Assembly (NCBI GenBank): GCA_947448695.1 | Contig: CANFOL010000012.1 | Location: 1-64,000 of the forward strand | Length of the DNA: 64,000 bases | Direction of reading: 5' to 3' | Source: Burkholderiaceae bacterium | GTDB lineage: Bacteria > Pseudomonadota > Gammaproteobacteria > Burkholderiales > Burkholderiaceae | Shown here: positions 34,383 through 44,233 of the stretch, piece by piece | Position numbering within the stretch: position 1 is the stretch's first letter | How the letters are laid out: each line of letters begins with the position of its first letter | Notes under the pieces: generated by a model | What the model saw: the letters and a program-made list of their open reading frames with translations, nothing else | What the model was told of the DNA's origin: nothing | Databases searched by the model: none | Position numbers and translations under genes: made by a program

Positions 34383-36617
34383 TCATACCGATTTTGATAA
34401 TTGTTCTTTCATTGCTTGTTTGACACTTTCCGGAGTAAACGGCACCGTTCTCATTCGAACACCAATAGCGTTATAAATTGCATTTGCTATTGCTGCCGGG
34501 ATCGTCGTTGGTGTTTGTTCACCTGCACCCCAAGAAGGTGTACCCGGTTGATCAATCATAACGGTATGTACTTTAGGGACCTCATTAAACCGAATGATGG
34601 GATAGCTTGCCCAGTCGACACTCTTAATTTCGCTACCTGACCACTGAACTTCTTCCATGAGGACGCGACTCACTGTTTGGATTGCCCCACCTTGGATTTG
34701 ATTTTCCACGCCATTGGGGTTAATCATCTGACCGCAATCATGGGCAATATATAAATCAGTGACACGCACTTTGCCAGTTTTTTGGTTCACTTCAACATCA
34801 GCAACAGTCGCAACATAGGTAATTGAATTGTTATAGCGCACATAGGCAATTCCACGACCTTTCGCAATATTACCCTTTGATTTTGCTTTAGTCGATGAAG
34901 CTGTTGTATCCCATTTTGAGAGATTCATGACCGCACGTAACACATGAATTGCGCGAGGGTCATTGGTGTGTTTTAAACGAAACTCAGCTGGATCTATCTT
35001 GGCAAGAGTCGCCATTTCATCCATAAAAGCCTCATTACCGAAACTATTCTCAATTCTGCCAGGACTTCTTAAATGAGAAGAACGTAAAAAAGTTTGTGCC
35101 ACATGCTTCGTATTCACGTAAGCATTCGGGAAAGCATAAGGAGAGGCACTGTTTTGGAATAAAAACCCCACCCAGTTACCCGGACGTGGGATGCCAGTAT
35201 CATTAGCCGCAAGAAGAGGGAAGTCGAGCGGTTTCAAAAAGGCGATGGCATTGGATGCGATATAAAAATCACTCTTCCATGCGTTAATATTGCCTTTATC
35301 ATCCAGACTCGCTTCGAAATCCATCGTTCTTGGCGGACTTTTTGGCGCCAAGGCGGTTTCATCATGCCGCATCCACTGTAAGCGCACGGGTTTTCCAATC
35401 GCCATCGAAACAAGAGCCGCATCAGCCGTTGCATCTTCATGGCCATTACGACCATAACAACCTGAACCATCTAGATAGACCAGACGAATCGATTCCTTGG
35501 GTAAACCGGTGATGACAGACAACTCATGTTGCATCGAGTGCGTTGCTTGCGAAGCGCTCCATGCTATTAACTTACCATCTTTATAATCAGCAACCGCACA
35601 AGAAGGACCAAGAGAGGCATGTGTTTGCACGGCAAAGTTATAACTTGCTTTGAGTTTCTTAGGACTATTACTCAGGATTGGTTCTACAGCACCAATTTTT
35701 TGGGTAGCGTCTTCCTTCGCAAGAGGTAAATTTCTCCAATGATCAAAAACAGTTGCTTTAGCAGGTAAATCAGCACCTTTTGACCAATTCACTTTTATGG
35801 CACGAGACGCTTTCACTGCAGCCCATTCAGAGGATGCCACAACTGCTAAAAAGTTGTTTTTATGTACCACTTGTAAATAACCATTGATTTTCTTTGCGTC
35901 ACTATCATCGAAGCTTTCTAATTTAGCGCCAATAAAGTCAGATCGAATGACACGAGCATGGACCATGCCAGGTAATTTGAAGTCATGCATGTACGGAAAT
36001 TCACCAGTTACTTTTTCTGGAATATCGATTCGCGGTATCGATTTACCAATAACTTGGTATTCTTTGTAATTTTTTAATTTCACTTTTTGATCAACGGAAA
36101 TTTGGAAGCCATCACCAATTAAATTGCCATAAGAAACCTTTTTATTAGGATCATTTTTCGAGACCACAAAACCATCTTTGAGGGTCAGCTCCTCGACGGA
36201 TTGATTCAAGGATGCAGCACCTTTTTTCAGTAAAGCTTCCCGCGCGTTAGCAGCAGCGATGCGTAATTCACTACCACCTTGGGATATGGATATAGCCGCA
36301 CCAGTAAGCCACTGATCAGGCGTTGTGGCTGTATCGCCCATGATCATTTCAATCTGATTAAACGGGGTATACAACTCATCTGCCACGATTTGCGCTAAGG
36401 CAGTTTTGACACCAGTTCCTAAATCAACCTTTCCAGCGTAAACCGTGATTTTGCCATTCTTGTCAATACTTAACCAAGAATCGAGTGCGCCGCGATCAAC
36501 ATTTTTTGCAGGTGCTAAAGAGGGCATTGAAGCAGCTAGCGTATTGAAAGAAAAGCTGACAAGTAATAAGCCTGATCCAGTAGATTTTAAAAAGTCACGA
36601 CGGGTAAATGCATTCAT
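34383..36617 (-). CDS. Molybdopterin-binding subunit of a xanthine oxidase-family hydroxylase, Tat-exported
   Basis: 744 residues resembling the large subunit of isoquinoline 1-oxidoreductase and periplasmic aldehyde dehydrogenases. A twin-arginine signal (TRRDFLKSTGSGLLLVSF) is at the N-terminus, so the folded Mo-cofactor enzyme goes to the periplasm. The catalytic Glu is in SWGAGEQTPTTIP near the C-terminus. With the 2Fe-2S subunit 31 nt upstream it forms the two-subunit type without an FAD subunit; electrons would pass to a cytochrome that is not encoded here. Substrate: an aldehyde or N-heteroaromatic (inference). Confidence 0.92.
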   Translation of the reverse strand: MNAFTRRDFLKSTGSGLLLVSFSFNTLAASMPSLAPAKNVDRGALDSWLSIDKNGKITVYAGKVDLGTGVKTALAQIVADELYTPFNQIEMIMGDTATTPDQWLTGAAISISQGGSELRIAAANAREALLKKGAASLNQSVEELTLKDGFVVSKNDPNKKVSYGNLIGDGFQISVDQKVKLKNYKEYQVIGKSIPRIDIPEKVTGEFPYMHDFKLPGMVHARVIRSDFIGAKLESFDDSDAKKINGYLQVVHKNNFLAVVASSEWAAVKASRAIKVNWSKGADLPAKATVFDHWRNLPLAKEDATQKIGAVEPILSNSPKKLKASYNFAVQTHASLGPSCAVADYKDGKLIAWSASQATHSMQHELSVITGLPKESIRLVYLDGSGCYGRNGHEDATADAALVSMAIGKPVRLQWMRHDETALAPKSPPRTMDFEASLDDKGNINAWKSDFYIASNAIAFLKPLDFPLLAANDTGIPRPGNWVGFLFQNSASPYAFPNAYVNTKHVAQTFLRSSHLRSPGRIENSFGNEAFMDEMATLAKIDPAEFRLKHTNDPRAIHVLRAVMNLSKWDTTASSTKAKSKGNIAKGRGIAYVRYNNSITYVATVADVEVNQKTGKVRVTDLYIAHDCGQMINPNGVENQIQGGAIQTVSRVLMEEVQWSGSEIKSVDWASYPIIRFNEVPKVHTVMIDQPGTPSWGAGEQTPTTIPAAIANAIYNAIGVRMRTVPFTPESVKQAMKEQLSKSV

Positions 36618-36648
36618 AAAGATTCCTTAATGTATTAAGAAGATGAGC

Positions 36649-37110
36649 TTAAGCAGCATTCAAGTAGCGTCTAACAGCCGCTACAATTCTTTGATGGGTG
36701 CCACAGCGACATAAATTGCCAGATAAAGCTTCAGCAATTTGGGCATCCGTTGGCTTTTTATTCTTTGACAAGAAAGCGCTGGCAGTCATAATCATGCCAT
36801 TGATACAATATCCACATTGAACCGCTTGTTCATCAATAAAAGCTTGTTGTAATTTTCCGGGGTTAGCGGATGTTCCAAGACCTTCGAGAGTTGTAATCTT
36901 TTTTCCAACAACTGCTGCGGCTGGAGTTACACAAGACCTGACAGCCTGATTATTGACTATTACTGTACAAGCGCCGCATTGGCCTAAGCCACAGCCAAAT
37001 TTAGGCCCTTGAATATTTAGTTCATCACGAAGTGCATACAGAAGGGGGATATCATCATCCGCATTTAGCGACAAACTTTTGCCGTTCACTTGTAAGCTTA
37101 TTTGAGCCAT
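36649..37110 (-). CDS. (2Fe-2S) subunit of the molybdenum hydroxylase
   Basis: 153 residues with both iron-sulfur clusters of the xanthine oxidase family: the ferredoxin-type cluster (FGCGLGQCGACTVIV, then a later Cys in VRSCVTP) and the helical-domain cluster (QCGYC and CRCGTHQRIV). It shuttles electrons from the Mo site of the protein encoded downstream. No signal of its own; the family is exported by hitch-hiking on the Tat-signal partner. First gene of the pair. Confidence 0.95.
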   Translation of the reverse strand: MAQISLQVNGKSLSLNADDDIPLLYALRDELNIQGPKFGCGLGQCGACTVIVNNQAVRSCVTPAAAVVGKKITTLEGLGTSANPGKLQQAFIDEQAVQCGYCINGMIMTASAFLSKNKKPTDAQIAEALSGNLCRCGTHQRIVAAVRRYLNAA

Positions 37111-37297
37111 GTTGACCTCTTCATAAAATAATAAAAATATTAGAAATACGATATTAGAAATTATCTAACAAGAGTATCAATATCAGGGAAAACTCTAGTA
37201 TGTATGGACGACCAGCAAAAAAACATGACTCGTCAGAAACAGATATATTATGTTTCTAGGAGCAGTTTTTACACATCGATACGATATTGGAGCCATG

Positions 37298-38287
37298 ATG
37301 AGATCACGTTTTTTATTTCTAATAAGTGTTATTTTTTCTTTTGGTTTGCTCCTGCAGAATAGTTTCGCAGCAGATGCTATAGGTAATTCATATCCTACTC
37401 GACCAGTGAAAATCATTGTTCCTTACGGTCCTGGTGGTGGGTCTGACATCATCATTCGGGCGATGCAAAATAAGCTTGCTGAAACATTAGGACAAGCCAT
37501 CATTGTTGAGAACAAACCAGGCGCTAGTACGATTTTAGGAACCGATTTTGTGGCTAAAAGTACTCCGGATGGTTATACGGCGCTTATTGTTGATATGGCA
37601 TTCTTGGTCAACCCTAGTTTATTTGCCAAACTCCCTTACGATAGCCAAAAAGATTTTATCCCTGTGATCGAATTAGTTTCGACACCCTCCATCATGTTGG
37701 CCTCAAGTAAGATGCCCTTCAAAAATCTAAAGGAGTTTATCCAACTTGCCAAAACATCTCCGAGTAAGTTGAGTTATGCCTCTGCGGGATTTGGTACCGG
37801 AGGGCATATGGCCAGTGAGATGCTCAAAGTCGTGGCAGGCATTGATTTGGTCCATGTGCCTTATAAGGGGGCTGGACCTGCGATGACCGATACCTTAGGC
37901 GGCCATGTCAGTATTTTGTTCACAACTGTCGGCGCCGCAAAACCATATGTCGAATCTGGACAAATCATTGGTTTAGGAATCACCAGTGAAAAGCGTGCAG
38001 AGGCCTTATCTCAAGTACCGACCTTTGCTGAACTTGGTTATCCCGCGGTCAATGCTAATATTGTCTGGGGGATCTTTTTACCGGCTGGGGTACCAAAAGA
38101 AATTGTTCAAAAAATCAACACAGCATTTAATGTGAGTTTGCAATCTCCAGAAATGAAGCAACGCCTCACCGAATTAGGATTTACGCCGGCTGGTGGTAGT
38201 TCTGCACAATGGACAACAGAAGTTACAAAACTGACCAATAACTGGTCGAAAATAGTGAAGCAAGCCAATATCAAGCCAGAACAGTAA
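37298..38287 (+). CDS. Bug-family tripartite tricarboxylate transporter receptor
   Basis: I start at ATG 37298, 5 nt after GGAG, giving 329 residues with a clean signal peptide (MRSRFLFLISVIFSFGLLLQNSFA). Then NSYPTRPVKIIVPYGPGGGSD and ENKPGASTILGTDFVA. The frame is open to 37250 but the extra N-terminus is not signal-like. Divergent from the molybdenum hydroxylase operon, so it may serve that pathway. Confidence 0.93.
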   Translation: MRSRFLFLISVIFSFGLLLQNSFAADAIGNSYPTRPVKIIVPYGPGGGSDIIIRAMQNKLAETLGQAIIVENKPGASTILGTDFVAKSTPDGYTALIVDMAFLVNPSLFAKLPYDSQKDFIPVIELVSTPSIMLASSKMPFKNLKEFIQLAKTSPSKLSYASAGFGTGGHMASEMLKVVAGIDLVHVPYKGAGPAMTDTLGGHVSILFTTVGAAKPYVESGQIIGLGITSEKRAEALSQVPTFAELGYPAVNANIVWGIFLPAGVPKEIVQKINTAFNVSLQSPEMKQRLTELGFTPAGGSSAQWTTEVTKLTNNWSKIVKQANIKPEQ

Positions 38288-38348
38288 GAAGTCCTAATCC
38301 AATACTTGCAACGGGTAGGGATCAGGCGGATTAAGTTGATTAAGCAGA

Positions 38349-38876
38349 CTACAGGTTTTGTTCACCTAAAAGTTTAAAATCAATGACCCCGCTTTCACCA
38401 TACTCAGCGACTAAAGCTTGTACGCGAGCCATGATATTTTCTTCAGAGTCATTAAAATCAAGGCCTTGTAAAAATCCTTGACGGGCTTTAAGACCCGTTG
38501 GCCAATATACCTCACAGATATTTGCATCAGGATCTTTAAAGTAGCAACTCACGGCATTACCGTGTGTCACGGTATAGATGACTGTGACATTGTTGGCAAC
38601 AAAACGTTTCCAGTATTCAATCACATCGCGAAGTGAATACACTCTGAAGGAGATTTGCTGTAAAAGGCGCACGTCATTGGGCACATTTCTGCCTGAAGCG
38701 AGTAACACTTCGTGGTGTTCTTCCTCAGGGTGGGATGACATAAAAATGAGACCAGCAGGACGATCTTCATCGCTCACTTGAAGACCTAGCATATCGCGGT
38801 AAAACGCGATGGATGTTTCTAAATTTTGAACATGGATACCGACATGCGCTAGGCGTTCGATGGCTGGAATATGCAT
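38349..38876 (-). CDS. VOC-superfamily protein (extradiol dioxygenase/glyoxalase-like)
   Basis: 175 residues with two VOC beta-alpha-beta modules: metal-ligand His in LAHVGIHVQNLETSIAFYRDM, a second in HGNAVSCYF, and a Glu in NICEVYWP. The C-terminal tail (DFNDSEENIMARVQALV) is shared in style with the VOC protein at 24762. Lies 73 nt downstream of the FAD monooxygenase on the same strand, which suggests ring hydroxylation followed by a VOC-type step on an aromatic compound (inference). Confidence 0.85.
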   Translation of the reverse strand: MHIPAIERLAHVGIHVQNLETSIAFYRDMLGLQVSDEDRPAGLIFMSSHPEEEHHEVLLASGRNVPNDVRLLQQISFRVYSLRDVIEYWKRFVANNVTVIYTVTHGNAVSCYFKDPDANICEVYWPTGLKARQGFLQGLDFNDSEENIMARVQALVAEYGESGVIDFKLLGEQNL

Positions 38877-38949
38877 CAGTGTCTCCTGAAAATTGTGTTG
38901 GAATTATGAAATTATTATCCTACATTTTCCAAACAGGTAAAACAACTAC

Positions 38950-40608
38950 TTATTGCAAATTCCAACCAAGTGCACGTTTAAGTACTTCCAAAGCTTGATC
39001 ATCGTGGTCGCCACGCCAAGCAACAATTTGATCAGGTCGGATCAATACGAGCTTTGCTTGATAAAGACTATGGATATCTGGGTGGGGATGGTGTAACACT
39101 TGAAGATCGATCCCGTACTGAATTGCTGCTTGAATAAAGGCATCATGCTCACTTGCTTGCTCACCAAGACATAAGAGTGTCCAATTCATCCCAAAGGTAT
39201 CAAATAAAGACAAGTCATCATTGATCCAAAGATGTGGGGGGCGACCACCTGGTTTCGCGCAAGGCTCATACACGTTTGCTTGATCCAAAGGCTCGGGAAT
39301 TGCTTCTGATGCGATGATCGGGGAGTTGCTATAGCGCGTCCCAAAAGTGATACCAGGAATATTAAATTCTTTTCTAGCATGATCATTGAAATGCTGGCTT
39401 GCCAGTTCACGATCAGCAATGCCTTTGGGCGTGTCGAGTTCAAAATCATGGCTAACCTTAAATAAGCCAACCGAATCCGCAAAACCCCTTGCGTAGGTTG
39501 TATTGCGTTTCGCAATGGGGGATCGCTCTAAAGTATAGGTATCTAATAACTGTTTTGGTGAATGACCATGAATTACGCTAGCCAATTTCCAACCCAGATT
39601 CACTGCATCTTCAACGGCCGTGTTGTAGCCCAAGCCACCCGTTGGCGTGAACAGATGAGCAGCATCACCCATCAGAAAGATGGGTCCATCTGACATTTTT
39701 TCCGTGTAAAGCGCATGTCCAGCAGTCCAGGTTAAATAGGACAGGATATCCACCTCAAGGTCACAGCCTAAAGATTCGCTGATGACTTGATATGCATTCT
39801 TGTGATCCCAATCACTCGCTGTTTCATCCTCATGCAAGGAAGCATGAAACGCGAATTCATCTACACCATTGACTGACATGAGGAGTGAACGACGTTCATT
39901 ATTGACGGTGACGTACATCCAAGATCTAGAGTGCGGTATTTTGGTAAATAAATCAGGTGAGCGAAAATATACAGCGAACATGAGTCCGCCCATATAGCCA
40001 CGTTTGACACCCGTATCGCCGCTATAAGAAATCCCTAAACTTTGGCGCACTCCACTACGAGGGCCATCAGCACCAACTAAATATTGACAGCGTACATGGG
40101 TTTCTGGGGAAGACTCATCAACAGGTTGTATCCATGCGTCTACATGATTGGGGTGACGCTCATAGCGAGTCATTTTCCACGCAAAACGAATATCATTTGT
40201 CGACCATTTTTCAGCATGCTTACGCAGAATAGGTTCCACATATTTTTGTGAGATACGGTGAGGTAATTCAGCAGCACTCCAAGATCCTCCCATTTTCCGC
40301 ACATTCAGACTTGCTTGCGCGGAAGTGGGTAAAGATAAACGCGCAAGTTCATATGTACTATAGCGGGTGAAATAAGCAATATCGGTGGGGTGGTCAGGGG
40401 GTAATCCAGATTGCCGAATTTCATTGGCAAAACCATGACGACGGTAATATTCCATCGTTCGAGCTTGAGTCGCATTTGCTTGGGGGTTAAATGCCGTCGA
40501 TGGCTTTGCATCGACGAGTAAAGTAGGAGTATTGCGAGCCCCTAATTCATTTGCGAGCATTAAACCACTAGGACCACCACCAACAATTAAAACTGGAATC
40601 TCAATCAT
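38950..40608 (-). CDS. FAD-dependent aromatic monooxygenase (PHBH/phenol hydroxylase group)
   Basis: 552 residues. The FAD-binding GxGxxG is at the start (PVLIVGGGPSGLMLANELG), the NAD(P)H/FAD DG motif in YLVGADGPRSGVRQSLG, and the second FAD motif in FLMGDAAHLFTPTGGLGYN. The thioredoxin-like C-terminal region fits the TfdB/2,4-dichlorophenol 6-monooxygenase-sized members. Expected to hydroxylate an aromatic ring in the cytoplasm with NAD(P)H and O2. First gene of a pair with the VOC gene. Confidence 0.93.
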   Translation of the reverse strand: MIEIPVLIVGGGPSGLMLANELGARNTPTLLVDAKPSTAFNPQANATQARTMEYYRRHGFANEIRQSGLPPDHPTDIAYFTRYSTYELARLSLPTSAQASLNVRKMGGSWSAAELPHRISQKYVEPILRKHAEKWSTNDIRFAWKMTRYERHPNHVDAWIQPVDESSPETHVRCQYLVGADGPRSGVRQSLGISYSGDTGVKRGYMGGLMFAVYFRSPDLFTKIPHSRSWMYVTVNNERRSLLMSVNGVDEFAFHASLHEDETASDWDHKNAYQVISESLGCDLEVDILSYLTWTAGHALYTEKMSDGPIFLMGDAAHLFTPTGGLGYNTAVEDAVNLGWKLASVIHGHSPKQLLDTYTLERSPIAKRNTTYARGFADSVGLFKVSHDFELDTPKGIADRELASQHFNDHARKEFNIPGITFGTRYSNSPIIASEAIPEPLDQANVYEPCAKPGGRPPHLWINDDLSLFDTFGMNWTLLCLGEQASEHDAFIQAAIQYGIDLQVLHHPHPDIHSLYQAKLVLIRPDQIVAWRGDHDDQALEVLKRALGWNLQ

Positions 40609-40862
40609 GTATATATTTCAATGTTATTGCATCATGGAAGCTCACCCGACTAATGAGAACAGTAAAAGTGGTGTCTTGAATCGCCTCACAGTTTAACACT
40701 TCGTTACCTAATTTGTTGATTGCCATGTTCTCTTTTCAAAGCAAGGATAACTTCTTCAATCGTTACTTCTATGCTTTTAGAAATATCCTTCTTATGAATG
40801 AATTTAATCAACTTTAACTTAGGTAGTTAAGGATAAGAAACGGACTTTATTGGCGCAGCAAA

Positions 40863-41828
40863 TTAATCAGATTTAATATTAGACTGTTTAGCAACACCAC
40901 TCCATTTTTTAAATTCGGATTTTAATATTTGATCAAATTCCTCTGGAGAACTATTGACCATATCGATGCCTAATTTATTCATTTTTTCACGGATATCTGG
41001 CGCGTTCATTGCTACTTTAATGTCACTTTGGATTTGAGCGATGATGGCTTTGGGCGTTTGAGATGGTGCAAGAACTCCGGCCCACAAAGCTGTTTGGAAT
41101 CCGGGTACTCCAGCTTCTGCAATGGTAGGTACTTGAGGTAGTAGAGTCGAGCGTTTTGATCCCGTGTAGGCTAGAGGTTTTAATTTACCTGATTCAATTT
41201 GCTGTAATGCTTGGGAAGGGCTTCCTAAATTTAGATCTACGACACCCGACATGGCGTCCATCATCGCAGGTGCGCCCCCAATATAAGGTACGTGGATCAT
41301 CTTGATGCCAAGATTCGTACTGAGCAACTCAGTTGATAAATGATGCACAGTACCTTCACCGGGAGTTGAATACGTGATGGTTCCTGGCTTGGACTTGGCT
41401 AGAGTTGCAAGTTCATTTAGATTGTTAGCTGCGAACTTCGGATTAGCCATGATCAGTAAAGGTGAATCACCTACAAAAGTGACAGGCGCAAAATCTTTTA
41501 AAATATCAAAAGGTAATTTAGGTTTGATAGCGGCAAGAATCACATGGTTAGTTAATACAACTAAAATCGTGTGCCCATCTGCTGGCGCTTTGACTAAAAG
41601 GTCTGCAGCAATAGTGCCGGCTGCGCCTGGTCGGTTGTCGACAATCACAGATTGTTTCCATTGCACAGCAAGTCTTTCCGATAGAGCGCGAGCCACAATG
41701 TCTGCCATACCCCCTGGAGGAAAGCCAACTAAGATTCGTACGGGCTTATTAGGGAACGTATCTGCATGGGCATGATGTAAAAAAAAACAAGCAAGCAATA
41801 ATGTAATTTTGACAATTTTTGATTTCAT
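40863..41828 (-). CDS. Bug-family tripartite tricarboxylate transporter receptor
   Basis: 321 residues, signal peptide cleaved near HHAHA-DT, then FPNKPVRILVGFPPGGMADI and DNRPGAAGTIAADLLVKAPADG. Its ATG overlaps the stop of the upstream enolase-superfamily gene in an ATGA (41825-41828), so it is translationally coupled to the two enzymes and very likely imports their substrate. Confidence 0.95.
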   Translation of the reverse strand: MKSKIVKITLLLACFFLHHAHADTFPNKPVRILVGFPPGGMADIVARALSERLAVQWKQSVIVDNRPGAAGTIAADLLVKAPADGHTILVVLTNHVILAAIKPKLPFDILKDFAPVTFVGDSPLLIMANPKFAANNLNELATLAKSKPGTITYSTPGEGTVHHLSTELLSTNLGIKMIHVPYIGGAPAMMDAMSGVVDLNLGSPSQALQQIESGKLKPLAYTGSKRSTLLPQVPTIAEAGVPGFQTALWAGVLAPSQTPKAIIAQIQSDIKVAMNAPDIREKMNKLGIDMVNSSPEEFDQILKSEFKKWSGVAKQSNIKSD

Positions 41829-42997
41829 AAAACAGTCTCCTGATGATGTATTAGCATATTTGAAGCAAGTTCAAGAAGCGGTAAAACACCGATACCTGAT
41901 GTTGAATTAAGTTCAATCTTACCTGACACTACATTGGGTAAGGGATGTGCTAAGAGGTTTCTTAAGGGGTTATCATTCACATCCATTTCGAGTAAACCAT
42001 CACCACCAAGTGCACAAAGGAGGTGGGCAGAAGCCATCAGTCCTAGACCACTTCCTAACCAATGAGGGCAATAGGTTTTGCCAGAGTCGATCGCTTTTTT
42101 GGCAACTGCATAATTTGCGCTGATACCACCCCATTTACCAACATCAGGTTGCATGACATCTAACCAAGCTGCATGAGTATCAAAATCTTGATCGCGTAAA
42201 TTTTCGCCACCTGCTAAGGGTTTGTTTAAAAGTTCACGACAGAATTGCCACTCATGTGAGCTTCGATCGACTTGCAGAGGTTCCTCAATCCAATGAAGGG
42301 GGAAAGGGTGAAGGAGTAGGGATATTTCTCTTATTTTTTCTATGTTCCAACCTTGATTAATATCCACCATGAGAAGTTCCTCAGGGCTTAATGTCGCACA
42401 AATCTTTTCTAATATGGGAATATCAATATGAGGTCCAAAGCCAATTTTTTGTTTAAATGCTCGAAAGCCATTTTCCCTTGATTGCTCGACCACTTCAGCG
42501 CCATCAGCAGGATTTAGACCACTGGCATAAACCGGAAGAGGGTGTAATTTACCACCTAAACATTCAGCAAGAGGAAGATGTTGTTTTCTTGAATATAAAT
42601 CCCAAAAAGCACAATCAAGTCCTGCAATCGCTGCCGAGAATGGCCCAAATTCAGCCGTTTGGAGTTGTAGTGTATGGGTTTTGCTTTGCAGCCAGTACCA
42701 GCATTCACTAGGTGTTCGAAATGATTGACCTTGTAATAAATTGCTCAGGCTTTGATGCACTATATTTGCCCTGTGAGGCGCGCTAAAAGATGGCATTGTT
42801 GCATAAATCTCACCCCAGCCAAAAGCGCCGTCTTGGTCTTCAATTCTAATTAATAAAGCAGAACGCACGTTCAGAGTTGCCAAGGTAGACACTACTGGTT
42901 TAGCAACCTGAGCTTGATAAATAAAAGTTTCGATACGACGAATCTCAATAGGGTCAAGAAGATGAGTGGGCGTTGCTAATCGATTTAAGTCAATCAT
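41825..42997 (-). CDS. Enolase-superfamily enzyme 2 (mandelate racemase/muconate lactonizing type)
   Basis: 390 residues with the capping domain and barrel. Barrel signatures: GFRAFKQKIGFG (KxK base), LLMVDINQGW (Asp ligand), WIEEPLQ (Glu ligand) and LAGGENLR (Glu ligand), and a late His in TYCPHWLGSG. The start ATG follows the previous gene's TAA with no gap (TAAATG), and the end overlaps the receptor start by 4 nt. Substrate probably an acid brought in by that receptor. Confidence 0.92.
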   Translation of the reverse strand: MIDLNRLATPTHLLDPIEIRRIETFIYQAQVAKPVVSTLATLNVRSALLIRIEDQDGAFGWGEIYATMPSFSAPHRANIVHQSLSNLLQGQSFRTPSECWYWLQSKTHTLQLQTAEFGPFSAAIAGLDCAFWDLYSRKQHLPLAECLGGKLHPLPVYASGLNPADGAEVVEQSRENGFRAFKQKIGFGPHIDIPILEKICATLSPEELLMVDINQGWNIEKIREISLLLHPFPLHWIEEPLQVDRSSHEWQFCRELLNKPLAGGENLRDQDFDTHAAWLDVMQPDVGKWGGISANYAVAKKAIDSGKTYCPHWLGSGLGLMASAHLLCALGGDGLLEMDVNDNPLRNLLAHPLPNVVSGKIELNSTSGIGVLPLLELASNMLIHHQETVL

Positions 42998-44089
42998 TTA
43001 AGGCACTCTAAACTTTTCAATAATATCAAGATCAGGATCGTAACCTAGGCCGGGACCTGTAGGGATTTTTAGAAGACCATTCTTCATCAAAATAGCATCA
43101 CCTAAAGGGTTGTCCGCCATCTCAGCAAAAGAGTATTCAATCATCGTAGGCTCTTTAAAGCACGCAGTCATATGTAAGGTAGCTAAAAACCCTGGGCCAA
43201 AGTAGGGAGAGTGAGGCATCACTGGAATAGAGTATTCATTGCACATTTGAATGATTTTCATCATTTCTGTAATACCACCTATTTTGGTCACACTAGGTTG
43301 AGCGAAATCTACCGCACCTTGACGTAACATTTCAGAAAAATGATGCGTACTGATATTGTTTTCACCAGCCGCAATTGGAGTTTTTTTCAATTTACGTACT
43401 TGTGACAGACTGGTAAAGTCCTCTGGCGGCCAGATCGGTTCTTCTAGCCAAAGTAATTGATATGGCTCTAATTGGTCGAGCATATTTTGAGTTTGTTCGA
43501 ATGACCAGGGACAATTTACATCCATCATCAGTGGGACATCCATGCCCATCACCTTTCGAGCGGCTTGAACATGCTCAGCACCTAATTCATGTAACTTGAT
43601 TGCAGAAAATCCCTGGGAAAGCGCACGATCCGTATTTCGTTGAACCAAATCTGTAGTGCCATAGCGCATTAAACTAGCATACGCGGGTAATGTTGCATGC
43701 CGCGAACCACCAAGTAACTCACTTATAGACTGTTGAGATGCTTTGCCAGCAAGATCCCAAAGAGCAATATCTAATCCTGAGAGTGCATAAGTCACAGCAC
43801 CTGAACGCCCTAAGATATGAAGTTGCTTTTGTAAGTTCATCATTAAGTTAGCAATATCTTTCTCATCTTTGCCGAGAATGAGGGGAGTTACTAAATACTC
43901 AAATGCTTGTCTTGTAGCGGGCCAAATAGATAGACCGAATGCTTCTCCCCAACCGACTAAACCTGCATCGGTTTCGATTCGAATAAGCAAAATATCCATC
44001 ATTCGTGGAATCCCAGCAAACATTGGTTTAGGCCCACCTATTTCGAATGGAAGTCGAATCGGGATTGCTTGAGCTTGCACAATCGTCAT
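42998..44089 (-). CDS. Enolase-superfamily enzyme 1 (mandelate racemase/muconate lactonizing type)
   Basis: 363 residues. Barrel signatures: GFSAIKLHELG (the KxK position reads KLH, typical of the mandelate racemase-like or dehydratase subgroups), PLMMDVNCPW (Asp), WLEEPIWPP (Glu), IAAGENNIS (Glu) and a late His in IPVMPHSPYFGPGF. First gene of the enzyme-enzyme-receptor operon. The difference in base motif from enzyme 2 suggests consecutive or stereochemically different steps. Confidence 0.92.
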   Translation of the reverse strand: MTIVQAQAIPIRLPFEIGGPKPMFAGIPRMMDILLIRIETDAGLVGWGEAFGLSIWPATRQAFEYLVTPLILGKDEKDIANLMMNLQKQLHILGRSGAVTYALSGLDIALWDLAGKASQQSISELLGGSRHATLPAYASLMRYGTTDLVQRNTDRALSQGFSAIKLHELGAEHVQAARKVMGMDVPLMMDVNCPWSFEQTQNMLDQLEPYQLLWLEEPIWPPEDFTSLSQVRKLKKTPIAAGENNISTHHFSEMLRQGAVDFAQPSVTKIGGITEMMKIIQMCNEYSIPVMPHSPYFGPGFLATLHMTACFKEPTMIEYSFAEMADNPLGDAILMKNGLLKIPTGPGLGYDPDLDIIEKFRVP

Positions 44090-44233
44090 ACTTGTCTCTT
44101 TATTATTTGACTTTAGGTCATCTTATATATAAATAAAGTATACCTGAGGCTTTTAATTATTTTTCTTGAATGGATTGGAATCAAATCAATTCAAGTTAGA
44201 ATAAGTCACATAAAAAATATAACTGGAGACCAT

